Origin: Bradyrhizobium yuanmingense
GTDB taxonomy: Bacteria > Pseudomonadota > Alphaproteobacteria > Rhizobiales > Xanthobacteraceae
DNA: 64,000 nucleotides
Assembly: GCF_900094575.1 (NCBI RefSeq)
Contig: NZ_FMAE01000009.1
Span: forward strand, 62,001-126,000
Direction of reading: 5' to 3'
A program made the translations under genes and the position numbers. This document shows, in pieces, positions 33,172 through 41,469 of this stretch (its first letter is position 1; each line of letters begins with the position of its first letter). Under the pieces are notes generated by a model. It was given only the letters and a program-made list of their open reading frames with translations, ran no database searches and was not told where the DNA came from.

Positions 33172-34733
33172 GGGACGAGACGGTCCGGCTGGCCCTCCCC
33201 GCCGCAGGCGAAGCGACGGAGCGGCCGATCTCGATCGCGATCGTCGCGATGGGGGGCCAGGGCGGCGGCGTCCTGACCGACTGGATCGTTCAGCTCGCCG
33301 AGAACCATGGCTGGGTCGCGCAGTCCACCTCGGTGCCCGGCGTCGCCCAGCGCACCGGCGCCACCATCTACTATATCGAGGCGATGCCGCCGCTCGACGG
33401 CCGCAAGCCGATCCTGTCGCTGATGCCCACCCCGGGCGACGTCGACGTGGTGATGGCGGCGGAATTCATGGAGGCCGGGCGATCGATCCTGCGCGGCCTC
33501 GTGACGCCGGATCGCACCACGCTGATCGCGTCCAACCACCGCTCGTTTGCGATCGGCGAGAAGATCGCGCCGGGCAACGGCATCGCCGACGGCGGCGCCG
33601 TGACCGGCGCCATCGGCATTGCGGCGAAGACCGAGATCATCTTCGATCTGAACGCGCTGGCGATCGCGCATGGCAGCGTCATCTCGGCCGCGATGTTCGG
33701 CGCGCTCGCAGGCGCGGGCGTGCTGCCGTTCAGCCGCGACAGCTATCTCGACGTCATCCGCACCGGCGGCAAAGGCGCCAAGGCCAGCGTCGAGACGTTC
33801 GAGGCCGCCTTCGAGCGGGTCAAGACCGGCCCGACCGAAGTTGCGGCCCCCGCGCCAACCAAACCGACCGACGATACCCCCTCTTCCGCGACGCCCGATC
33901 CGCAGCTTGGCGAGCTCGTCGCAAGATTGAATGGGGAGCTGCCCCAGCCTGCACTCGGCATGGCTCGTGCAGGCTTGCGGAAGGTCGTCGACTTCCAGGA
34001 CATCGCCTATGGCGGCGAATATCTCGACATCCTCAAGAGGTTGCACGCAGCCGACCGAAACGCCGGCGGTGACGCACATGCCTATGCCTTCACGGAAGCC
34101 GCGGCGAAGTACCTCGCCAACGCCATGACCTATGACGACGTCATCCGCGTCGCCGACCTCAAGACGCGCGCCGGCCGCCGCGCGCGCATCGAGAGCGAAC
34201 TCGAGATGTCGAACGGACAGGTGCTTCAGACCACCGAGTTCATGCATCCCCGCATGGAGGAAGTGATGGGCATGCTGCCGGCAGGCTTCGGCCGCTGGCT
34301 CGGCGCGCGGCCGCGCCTGCTCGGCTGGCTCGATCGCCGCGTCAACCGGGGACGCCGGGTGCGAACCTACTCGCTGCCCTGGTTCCTGGCCCTCTATGTC
34401 GTCGGCGGAATGCGCGGCCTGCGCCGCCGCTCGCTGCGTCACGCCATCGAGACGGCGCACCGGGATTCATGGCTCAAGGCCGCGACCGAGGCGGTCGGCA
34501 CCAATTACCAGCTCGGTGTCGAGATCCTGCAATGCCGACGCCTCGTCAAAGGCTATTCAGACACCCACAGCCGGGGGCTGTCGAAATTCGACAGGACGCT
34601 CGCGGCGATCAAGCTGGTGGAGCGCCGCGAGGATGCCGCCGACTGGGCGCGCCGCCTGCGCGAGGCCGCGCTGAAGGACAGCGCCGGAACGGCGCTCGAC
34701 GGCGTGATCCAGACCATAAAGACTTTCGCATGA
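33168..34733 (+). CDS. 2-Oxoacid (indolepyruvate-type) oxidoreductase, beta subunit
   Basis: This 521-residue protein begins with the gamma-type domain of 2-oxoacid oxidoreductases (about 17-215): MGGQGGGVLTDWI, SVPGVAQRTGATIYYIE. A Pro/Thr-rich linker (about 225-245) follows, then a C-terminal domain (about 250-515) found in long IorB proteins, with LADLKTRAGRRARIESE. Short IorB proteins near 190 residues lack this second half. It forms the complex with the alpha subunit encoded just upstream. Confidence 0.9.
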   Translation: MRDETVRLALPAAGEATERPISIAIVAMGGQGGGVLTDWIVQLAENHGWVAQSTSVPGVAQRTGATIYYIEAMPPLDGRKPILSLMPTPGDVDVVMAAEFMEAGRSILRGLVTPDRTTLIASNHRSFAIGEKIAPGNGIADGGAVTGAIGIAAKTEIIFDLNALAIAHGSVISAAMFGALAGAGVLPFSRDSYLDVIRTGGKGAKASVETFEAAFERVKTGPTEVAAPAPTKPTDDTPSSATPDPQLGELVARLNGELPQPALGMARAGLRKVVDFQDIAYGGEYLDILKRLHAADRNAGGDAHAYAFTEAAAKYLANAMTYDDVIRVADLKTRAGRRARIESELEMSNGQVLQTTEFMHPRMEEVMGMLPAGFGRWLGARPRLLGWLDRRVNRGRRVRTYSLPWFLALYVVGGMRGLRRRSLRHAIETAHRDSWLKAATEAVGTNYQLGVEILQCRRLVKGYSDTHSRGLSKFDRTLAAIKLVERREDAADWARRLREAALKDSAGTALDGVIQTIKTFA

Positions 34734-34889
34734 TTCCACGGGCGCCGGACGCAGGATTGGATTGCCGTTCGCCCCTCAGGAGGTCAGGATCGGACGGCTT
34801 GACTACGATTCTCAGGTTGTTAATCGGAGCGAACGACCCGCAGTAATTCCCTTCACTCGACGAGACATTCTGTACTCGATGGTCATGCG

Positions 34890-35384
34890 ATGCCGGCAGC
34901 ACTCAAGGAGAACGTTGTTCCCGTCCCTGGGCAGATCGAAACCCGGCTCTGGCTCCAATTGCTGTCGCTGCATGGTGAGCTGTTCGCCTCGCTCAATTCG
35001 ATGCTGAGTTCGGAGTTCGGCCTGTCGCTGGCAAAATTCGACGTGCTGGCCCAGCTCGATCGTTACCAGGAGGGCCTCGCGCTCGGGCAATTGTCGCAAA
35101 ATCTGAAGGTGACCGGCGGCAATGTCTCGGGGCTGGTACAACGTCTTCTCGCCGACGACCTCATCAGCAGGGAGATGTCGAGCGAGGACCGGCGGTCCTT
35201 CATCGTGCGCCTGACGCCGAAAGGCGAAGCGCTGTTCCGGCAGGCCGCCGAAATCCACAAGAAGCATCTCGCCAGACGGCTCGAGAACGTCCCGGCCCGG
35301 GAGCTGGACACCGCGCTGTCCGTGCTGAAATCGCTTTCCTCGAAACTTCATACCGAGAGCAAGAAGCAAAGTCGCAAGAGATAA
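34890..35384 (+). CDS. MarR family transcriptional regulator, first of an overlapping pair
   Basis: This 164-residue protein is a MarR winged-helix regulator: SLAKFDVLAQLDRY, LGQLSQNLKVTGGNVSGLVQRL as the recognition segment, and a SSEDRRSFIVRLTPKGEALF wing. It resembles the MarR protein at 6521 in these blocks. Its stop overlaps the start of a second MarR gene as TAATG. Auxin-degradation loci in other plant-associated bacteria are controlled by MarR proteins, so one of this pair is the prime candidate for recognising TATG-N6-CATA sites at 30983 and 41062. Confidence 0.9.
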   Translation: MPAALKENVVPVPGQIETRLWLQLLSLHGELFASLNSMLSSEFGLSLAKFDVLAQLDRYQEGLALGQLSQNLKVTGGNVSGLVQRLLADDLISREMSSEDRRSFIVRLTPKGEALFRQAAEIHKKHLARRLENVPARELDTALSVLKSLSSKLHTESKKQSRKR

Positions 35385-35866
35385 TGGCCAGAGAATCCAA
35401 GAGCAGATGGAAGTCGGGTCCGCCGAGGACGAGGGACCAGCTGCAAACCTATATTCCGTATCTGTTCAACCGGCTCGCCAATCGCTGGAACCTGGATCAG
35501 AACCGCGATTTGAGCGAGCACGGCATCAACAATGTCGTGTTCCGGACGCTGTCGGTGCTGTTCATCTACAAGACCCTCACGGTCAACGAGGTCGCCGTTC
35601 TCGCGGTGACCGAGCAGTCGACGGCGAGCCGCATGGTCGAGTCCATGGTGTCGTCGGGCCTCGTCAAGCGCGAGATCGCCGAGGAGGACCAGCGCCGCCG
35701 CGTCGTCGGCCTGACGCCGGAGGGCGAAGCGCTGCTGCGCAAGATCTGGCCGATCATGGCGAACAATTACGACAGGCTGGTCGCGGGCATCGAGCCCGAC
35801 GACATCGAGGTCTGCGCGCGCGTGCTGGCCAAGATGGTCGAGAATATCCGCCAGAACCAGATCTAG
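35384..35866 (+). CDS. MarR family transcriptional regulator, second of an overlapping pair
   Basis: This 160-residue protein has the MarR fold with a longer, basic N-terminus. Blocks are YKTLTVNEVAVLAVTEQSTASRMVESM for the DNA-binding helices and EEDQRRRVVGLTPEGEALL for the wing. It differs clearly from its overlapping neighbour, so it is not a recent tandem copy; the two may heterodimerise or sense different intermediates. It ends ten bases from the stop of the convergent SDR gene. Confidence 0.9.
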   Translation: MARESKSRWKSGPPRTRDQLQTYIPYLFNRLANRWNLDQNRDLSEHGINNVVFRTLSVLFIYKTLTVNEVAVLAVTEQSTASRMVESMVSSGLVKREIAEEDQRRRVVGLTPEGEALLRKIWPIMANNYDRLVAGIEPDDIEVCARVLAKMVENIRQNQI

Positions 35867-35876
35867 AGCGCGCGCG

Positions 35877-36605
35877 TCAAGGCCCGAGGCCGACGAGGCT
35901 GGTACCGCCGCAGACATAGAGCACCTGGCCGGTGACGAAATCGGAGTGCTCGTCGAGGAAGAACGAGATTGCGTGCGCGACGTCCTCGCGCGAGCCGAGC
36001 CGCCCGACCGGAACGTTGCGCGCCATCCGCTCCTGCTGCTCGGAGCCCTTCGGGATGATGCCCCAGAAATTATCGGTCAGGATCGGTCCCGGCGCGACGA
36101 CATTCACGGTGATGCCGCTCGCGGCAAGCTCCAGCGCCCAGGTCCTTGCCATGCCGTGCACGCCGGCCTTGGTGGCCGAATAGGCCGAGCGCGTCACTGC
36201 CCCCATCGCGGCGCGCGAAGAGACGAACACGATGCGCCCGAAGCGGCGCGCACGCATCCCTTCCAGCGCCGCCTGGGTCAGGAGCATCGGCGCGCCCAGA
36301 TGCAACTGCGCCAGCATCAATATGTCTTCCGGCTTGGCGTCGGGCAGCAGGTTCGGCAGGATGACCCCGGCATTGTGGACCAGGTTGTCGACGGCGTGAT
36401 CCCGGCAGATCTCCTGCGCGATCGCACGCGTCTGTTCGATATTGGTGAGGTCGGCGCGATAGGCCGCGAGCAGATCATGTGTCCAGCCGGGCTGCTCGAG
36501 CCCGACCGAGACCACGCGCTGCCCGCGCGCGACGAGCTTCTTCGCCAGGGCCTCGCCGATCCCCGAATTGCCGCCGGTGATGAGGGTGGTGCGGATCTCG
36601 CTCAT
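35877..36605 (-). CDS. Short-chain dehydrogenase/reductase
   Basis: This 242-residue SDR has TGGNSGIG at 10-17 for NAD(P) binding, NAG at 78-80, catalytic S130, and YSATK with Y142 and K146. All catalytic residues are present, in contrast to the SDR half of the fusion at 10799. Classical SDRs interconvert alcohols and ketones. It closes the dioxygenase operon, 31 bases after the CoA ligase, so oxidation or reduction of a hydroxylated oxindole intermediate is likely. Confidence 0.9.
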   Translation of the reverse strand: MSEIRTTLITGGNSGIGEALAKKLVARGQRVVSVGLEQPGWTHDLLAAYRADLTNIEQTRAIAQEICRDHAVDNLVHNAGVILPNLLPDAKPEDILMLAQLHLGAPMLLTQAALEGMRARRFGRIVFVSSRAAMGAVTRSAYSATKAGVHGMARTWALELAASGITVNVVAPGPILTDNFWGIIPKGSEQQERMARNVPVGRLGSREDVAHAISFFLDEHSDFVTGQVLYVCGGTSLVGLGP

Positions 36606-36636
36606 GATCAGACCTTCTTTGATCAGACCTTCTTGA

Positions 36637-38253
36637 TCAGACTTGCCGCTTCTTGAGGTCGCGCAGGTCGAAGAACGCGCCCTCGCCCATCAGCTTCCCG
36701 ACAAAATCCTTCAACCCGCCGCGCTGGATCTTCTCGGTCGCGGTCAGCGGCAGGCTGTCGGCGAAGCAGATCCAGCCCGGCGCCTTGTAATAGGCCATCT
36801 GCTCAAGGCTCCAGCGCACGATCTCTTCGGCGAGCGCGCGGTCCGCGCCGGCCTTCTCAGCGACGATGACCGCCGCAACCTCGTCGCCGCGCACCTGATC
36901 CGGCGTCGCCGCAACCGCGGCCTGCCGGATCGCGGGATGGCGGTTGAGAACGGATTCGACCTCGACCGCGGCAATGTTCTCGCCGGAGCGACGGATCACG
37001 TTCTTCTTGCGATCGACGAAGTGCAGGTCGCCGTCCGCATCGCGCGACACGATATCGCCGGTGTGCAACCAGCCGCCGGCCCACGCCTCGGTGGTGGCAG
37101 CCTCGTTCTTGAGATATTCGCGGAAGAAGCCGTAGCGCGGATCGGCGCCGGCGCGCCGCACCAACAGCTCGCCGGGCACATCGACCGGGGCATCATTGCC
37201 GCCGTCATCGACGATCCGAACCTCGATCTCGGGGGCCGGGCGGCCAAAACAGCTGGTGCCGACCTTGCGCGGCTCGACATTGGCGGCGATGACGCCGCCG
37301 CTGCCGGTCTCGGTCATCGCCCAGGCCTCCAGCAGCGGAAAGCCGAAGCGCTGCTCGAACGTGGCATGCAGCAGCTTGTCGACGCCGGCGCCGAAGCCGA
37401 AGCGCACGCTGTGCGCGCGGTCCAGCTCCGACGGCGGCGCGCTCATCAGCATCGAGGGCATCACGCCGAGATAATGCAGGCAGGTGGCACGGCTGTCGCG
37501 CACCGAGGCCCACCAGCTGCGCGGGTGGAAGCGATCGAGCATGGTCAGGCAGCCGCCGACCGACAGCATCGCCATCAGAGACACCGCCATCGCGTTCATG
37601 TGGAACAGCGGCAGCGGCGTGATCATACGCTCGCCGTCTGGCTTGAGGTCGATCAGCCCGCCGACGTCGCGATACCAGTTTCCGCAATGCAGGAAATAGG
37701 TGTTGGTGAGCACGCAGCCCTTGGGCTGGCCCGTCGTCCCCGACGTATAGAGCAGCGCGCATTCGCTTCCCTCGCTTGCCGCGGTCAAGGGCCGCGCACC
37801 GCCGAAGGGCGCGGGAACGTCGTCCTGATCGGCCACGACAGGGATCGGCCGGCCGGCCTGACGCGCGGCCAGCCCCACCTCCTCGCGCCGTTCGGTGAGG
37901 ACGAACGCGGCATTCATCTCGGAATGCCCGATGATGTATTCGAGCTCGCTGAGACGGAGGTCCGGATTGATCGGCACCACCGAGACGCCGAGCGCATTGA
38001 GCGCGAACCACAGCTCGATGAAGACAGGCCTGTTCTGGAACAGCAGCCCGACCCGGTGGCCTTCGCCGTAGCCGCGGCTCGCAAACGCCGCGCGACGGTG
38101 CTCGACCCGGTCGAGCATCGCGCGGTAGGAAATCTCGCCCGCCGCTATGCCGTAGATGCCTGCGGTCTCCGGCAGCACGTTGAGGAAACCCGCCTCGCCG
38201 CGGCGGAGCGCGGTCTCTTGAAAACGGGCATGGACAGTGGTCGCAGCGGTCAA
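36637..38253 (-). CDS. AMP-forming acyl/aryl-CoA ligase (dioxygenase operon)
   Basis: This enzyme of about 538 residues belongs to the ANL superfamily. The P-loop YTSGTTGQPKG is at 169-179, EAWAMTETGSGG follows near 300, the hinge is WLHTGD, and TATEKIQRGG supplies the catalytic lysine. The start is uncertain: I prefer the TTG at 38253 (MTAATTVHARF), just after the stop of the dioxygenase small-subunit gene; an ATG at 38295 would overlap that gene by 35 bases. Being in the Rieske dioxygenase operon, it probably activates the dioxygenase product or anthranilate. The ligase at 7094 is a separate, distant relative. Confidence 0.87.
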   Translation of the reverse strand: MTAATTVHARFQETALRRGEAGFLNVLPETAGIYGIAAGEISYRAMLDRVEHRRAAFASRGYGEGHRVGLLFQNRPVFIELWFALNALGVSVVPINPDLRLSELEYIIGHSEMNAAFVLTERREEVGLAARQAGRPIPVVADQDDVPAPFGGARPLTAASEGSECALLYTSGTTGQPKGCVLTNTYFLHCGNWYRDVGGLIDLKPDGERMITPLPLFHMNAMAVSLMAMLSVGGCLTMLDRFHPRSWWASVRDSRATCLHYLGVMPSMLMSAPPSELDRAHSVRFGFGAGVDKLLHATFEQRFGFPLLEAWAMTETGSGGVIAANVEPRKVGTSCFGRPAPEIEVRIVDDGGNDAPVDVPGELLVRRAGADPRYGFFREYLKNEAATTEAWAGGWLHTGDIVSRDADGDLHFVDRKKNVIRRSGENIAAVEVESVLNRHPAIRQAAVAATPDQVRGDEVAAVIVAEKAGADRALAEEIVRWSLEQMAYYKAPGWICFADSLPLTATEKIQRGGLKDFVGKLMGEGAFFDLRDLKKRQV

Positions 38254-38260
38254 GGCAGTC

Positions 38261-38737
38261 TCACATGAAAAGCTGGATGTTGCCGAACGGCGCATCGAAA
38301 TTGACGAGATCGACGCGCTTGAGCTTGATCTTCAGGGCATCGCCGACCTGCACGAGCTCGTGCGAGGCCCATCCCGAATAGCGCTCCAGCATATCGCCGC
38401 GCGTCTCGGTGTAGATGTAGGAGGTTCGTGCCTTGAACATTCCGGCAGCAGGATCGCACGCGACGATCCGCGGTGCCTGGAGCAGGTGATGGCAACGGCT
38501 CTTCGGCTTCTGGCTGAAGGTGCGCTCGCCGGCGAGCCGCTCGACCCGCACCTTCAGCAGCAGAAGATCCTCGTACATCAGAGACGGCTGCAGCACCGGA
38601 TCCTGCTGCTGCCATTCGAGCGGCATCCAGTAACGCCCTTCGGGGTGAAACAGATCGAGCCAGGCCTGCCACTGCATCGTGTCGAGCAGCTCGGCCTCGC
38701 GATAGATAAAGTCCGTGATGGTGTTCTCGCCGATCAT
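38261..38737 (-). CDS. iadE: Aromatic-ring-hydroxylating dioxygenase, small (beta) subunit
   Basis: This 158-residue protein has the NTF2-like fold of ring-hydroxylating dioxygenase beta subunits: FIYREAELLDTMQWQAWLDLF, FHPEGRYWMPLEW and RVDLVNFDAPFG. The subunit is structural and forms an alpha3beta3 complex with the Rieske subunit, whose stop it overlaps by four bases. The iadE name rests on synteny with described auxin-degradation loci (Rieske pair, reductase, SDR, ligase, 2-oxoacid oxidoreductases, MarR) rather than on a sequence comparison I could run. Confidence 0.82.
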   Translation of the reverse strand: MIGENTITDFIYREAELLDTMQWQAWLDLFHPEGRYWMPLEWQQQDPVLQPSLMYEDLLLLKVRVERLAGERTFSQKPKSRCHHLLQAPRIVACDPAAGMFKARTSYIYTETRGDMLERYSGWASHELVQVGDALKIKLKRVDLVNFDAPFGNIQLFM

Positions 38738-40074
38738 TCCGCGGCCTCGATGCGCTCGTCCATGCCCATGGTGATGAATTTCGCCCAGGCGTGAAACTGG
38801 TTCCGCATCTGCCGCTCGGACGTGCCGTTGATCACTGCCGTGACGTCCTGTTCCTCATGGCCATCGTAGAGCCGACGCAGATTGACCCATTGATTGCCGT
38901 TGGACTTCAGTCCTTCCTGCGCCCGCTCGTACATCTCGAGGTCGTCGTGGCCGACGATCGAGGTCGGCGCGTTGATGAACCGGTTGTACATCAATGCGCG
39001 CTCGTAGAGCTTGTCGGGCGCGCCGACCAGGCGATAGACCCAGCTCTCGACCAGCGTCTTGTCGACCGCGATGGGGATGAAATTGCGTAGGATCTGGACA
39101 GCGCCCTTCACCATGATGTTCGGGAAGTAGACGGTGTTGTGCCTGACTTCGCCGAGAATCTCGTGCGCACGCTGCTCGCCATAGGCCGCGACCATCTGGT
39201 CCAGATAGCCCGGGATATCCGAATAGTTCGAATGGATAGAGTTAGCGACGCCGGTGTGGCCGTGGCCGTTCGGCCAGATCCGGATGCCGCTCTGCTCGTA
39301 GAACTCGTACGGGCTCATGAAGGGACCGTAGAGCTGCACCGCCATCGGTGTTTCCGTGGAATCGCCCTGCTCGCGCTTCCAGACCTTGACCGCGGTGCCG
39401 GCCGAGCTCTCGTGCGCCACCATCGGATGGCAGGTGTCGGTCTGGTTCTCGACCAGCATCTTCCAATTGCACGTGTGCATGTAGCGGATCGGTGTCGCCT
39501 GTACCGCGAGCTTCCCCTCCGGCGAGCGGTCGACCATGTTGTCGATGGTCGAGAGACTTTCGCCGAAATAATCCTCGAAGGAGACGCCCTCATCGCTCAG
39601 GCGAGCGAAGATGAAATCACGGTAGATGACGACGTTCCTGACCCTCGACAAGCCCTCATTGGCCTGGGTGTCGCCGAAGCCGGTGCCCTCGTAGCCCTTC
39701 TTCAGCGGGATCGCGAGCAGGGAGCCGTCGGTCTTGAAAGACCATGCGTGATAGGGGCAGCGGAAGAACTTTCCGGTGTTGCCGCAGGGTTCGGACGCGA
39801 TCTTCACGCCTTTGTGCGGGCAGCGATTGTAGAACACATGGATGGACCCGTCGGTATGGCGGCTGGCCATGACCGGCTGCCGGCCGATATTGGCCGTGAT
39901 GAAATCGCCGGGTTTTGCAAGTTGACTGGCATGGCCGACATAGACCCAGCTGTTGGGAAACAGGTGCTCCATCTCGAGCTCGAAGATCTCGGCATCGACA
40001 TAGACGTCGCGATGCACCTCGGCCTCGCGCACCAGCGCCGCAATCGCGTGGGCATTCCCGCCGTATCTTTTCAT
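38734..40074 (-). CDS. iadD: Aromatic-ring-hydroxylating dioxygenase, large (alpha) subunit, Rieske type
   Basis: This 446-residue protein has the Rieske motif C85-x-H87 and C106-x2-H109 (NRCPHKG, RCPYHAW) and the mononuclear iron site QTDTCHPMVAH, with H216 and H221. These identify the catalytic subunit that activates O2 for aromatic oxidation. The start is the ATG at 40074 (MKRYGG); a longer open frame reaching into the reductase gene is not supported. With the beta subunit and the reductase the system is complete. In the inferred pathway it oxygenates indole-3-acetate to dioxindole-3-acetate; other indole or aromatic acids are possible. Confidence 0.88.
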   Translation of the reverse strand: MKRYGGNAHAIAALVREAEVHRDVYVDAEIFELEMEHLFPNSWVYVGHASQLAKPGDFITANIGRQPVMASRHTDGSIHVFYNRCPHKGVKIASEPCGNTGKFFRCPYHAWSFKTDGSLLAIPLKKGYEGTGFGDTQANEGLSRVRNVVIYRDFIFARLSDEGVSFEDYFGESLSTIDNMVDRSPEGKLAVQATPIRYMHTCNWKMLVENQTDTCHPMVAHESSAGTAVKVWKREQGDSTETPMAVQLYGPFMSPYEFYEQSGIRIWPNGHGHTGVANSIHSNYSDIPGYLDQMVAAYGEQRAHEILGEVRHNTVYFPNIMVKGAVQILRNFIPIAVDKTLVESWVYRLVGAPDKLYERALMYNRFINAPTSIVGHDDLEMYERAQEGLKSNGNQWVNLRRLYDGHEEQDVTAVINGTSERQMRNQFHAWAKFITMGMDERIEAAE

Positions 40075-40091
40075 GGCGTCCCTCGTCTCCC

Positions 40092-41042
40092 CTAGAGATC
40101 CAGCACCAGTCGTTCCGACTTCGCGCGTGACACGCAGATCTGCATGACCTTGTTGGACGCCCTCTCCTCGTCGCTGAGGATGACGTCGCGATGATCGGGG
40201 ACTCCCGCGATCACGCCGCACTGGCAGATGCCGCAATCGCCGCGCCGGCAGTCGTAGAGCACGTCGAAACCAGCCGCCTCCAGCGCCTCGATGATGGTCT
40301 GCCCCGCAGCAACGCCGACGACCTGCCCGGTCGACTTGATCTCGACCTCGAACGGCTGGTCAGGCGCCGACGTCTGTTCGGATTTGAACAGCTCGTAATG
40401 AACGCGATCCGCTGATACGCCGGCGGCGGCCGCAGCGGCCTTCACCGCCTCGATCATGCCCGAAGGGCCACAGACATAGACGTGGGTGTTTGCTGCGGCA
40501 TCGCCGAGCGCCGCGGCAATGTCGAGGCGGGATTCATCGCTGTCGTAGTGGACGGACAGCCCTCCGGCGCAGATCTCCTGCAATTGCGGCAGGAACGCCA
40601 GCAGTCCTTGCGTGCGCCCGGCATAGTGCAGGCGATATGAGCTTCCCCGCGCCGCCAGTTCCGCCGCCATCGACAGAACGGGCGTGATGCCGATGCCGCC
40701 GGCGAACAGCAGCGCCGGCGCTGCTCCCTCGTGCAGTCGGAAATTGTTGACCGGCGCGCTCGCCTTCACGACGTCGCCGACCTTGAGCGCGTGCATGAAT
40801 TGCGAGCCGCCGCTCGAGGCCTCCTCGCGCAGGACACCTAGCGCCAGCGCATCTTCAGGAAGTCCCGGCAACGCCATCAGAGAGTACGGCCGATCTCCGC
40901 CATTCGGGAGCGTCACGCGGAGATGCGCGCCTGCCTGCCATTGCGGCACGACGCCGTCCTCCACACCAAACACAAGGCTCCGTATGAACGGCGTCTCCGC
41001 GACATACGACCTGACCTTGAGCTTGAGCGGATGCACGTCCAT
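40092..41042 (-). CDS. iadC: Dioxygenase reductase, VanB/phthalate-dioxygenase-reductase type
   Basis: This 316-residue electron-transfer protein has an FNR-type flavin domain (RPYSLMALP at 51-59), an NAD domain (GGIGITPVLSM at 115-125) and a C-terminal plant-type 2Fe-2S ferredoxin with C265, C270, C273 and C303. It passes electrons from NAD(P)H to the Rieske oxygenase encoded 17 bases downstream. It leads the operon and is preceded by a promoter carrying the TATG-N6-CATA operator. The gene symbol is by analogy with auxin-degradation loci. Confidence 0.87.
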   Translation of the reverse strand: MDVHPLKLKVRSYVAETPFIRSLVFGVEDGVVPQWQAGAHLRVTLPNGGDRPYSLMALPGLPEDALALGVLREEASSGGSQFMHALKVGDVVKASAPVNNFRLHEGAAPALLFAGGIGITPVLSMAAELAARGSSYRLHYAGRTQGLLAFLPQLQEICAGGLSVHYDSDESRLDIAAALGDAAANTHVYVCGPSGMIEAVKAAAAAAGVSADRVHYELFKSEQTSAPDQPFEVEIKSTGQVVGVAAGQTIIEALEAAGFDVLYDCRRGDCGICQCGVIAGVPDHRDVILSDEERASNKVMQICVSRAKSERLVLDL

Positions 41043-41060
41043 TCAGGCATCTCACGGATT

Positions 41061-41105
41061 ATATGAATTTGCATATTTTTAGACATGTAATAATTCGCTT
41101 GTCAA
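41061..41105 (-). promoter_or_regulatory. Promoter and TATG-N6-CATA operator of the dioxygenase operon
   Basis: On the minus strand TTGACA (41105 to 41100) and TCTAAA (41083 to 41078) are 16 bases apart. Just downstream lies TATG-AATTTG-CATA (plus-strand reading, 41062-41075) inside ATATG-N6-CATAT. The spacing motif is the same as at 30983-30996, and both promoters also contain ACATGT between the boxes. Confidence 0.55.
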
Positions 41106-41469
41106 TCGTCAGCGTGGGGCAGGTCCGGATGATGCAATCAATGGATCGCCAGCTGGCGTCTCGGGCGATCGCCCGCCGGCAACGTCAGTGGCCAGCCGGG
41201 GGGCTCGCTACCGGCTTGCCGCCGGTCGTCAGGCCCGGCGCATCATGCGCTCTCCTGCGCTCGGCATCGAGCAAGGATACAAGGGGCGAAAGCCGGCGGT
41301 AATGGCGATCCGGTGATACTTCGAGGCACCTGCCCATCTCGGCACGCAGCTCAGGAAGGCGGCAGGCGGCATACCGGACGCAACGAATGCAAGCTGGCCG
41401 ACTTCATTCCAGAAATCAGAACTTACAACCTGACAGCGCCGCTCCTCCCCACGTGAGGGCACGTCGCGA
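41106..41469. other. Gap between the dioxygenase promoter and the LysR gene, no gene seen
   Basis: The 364 bases hold short open frames on both strands, none with family features. The stretch is upstream of the dioxygenase operon and downstream of the LysR gene; it probably holds the end of the LysR transcript. Confidence 0.35.
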
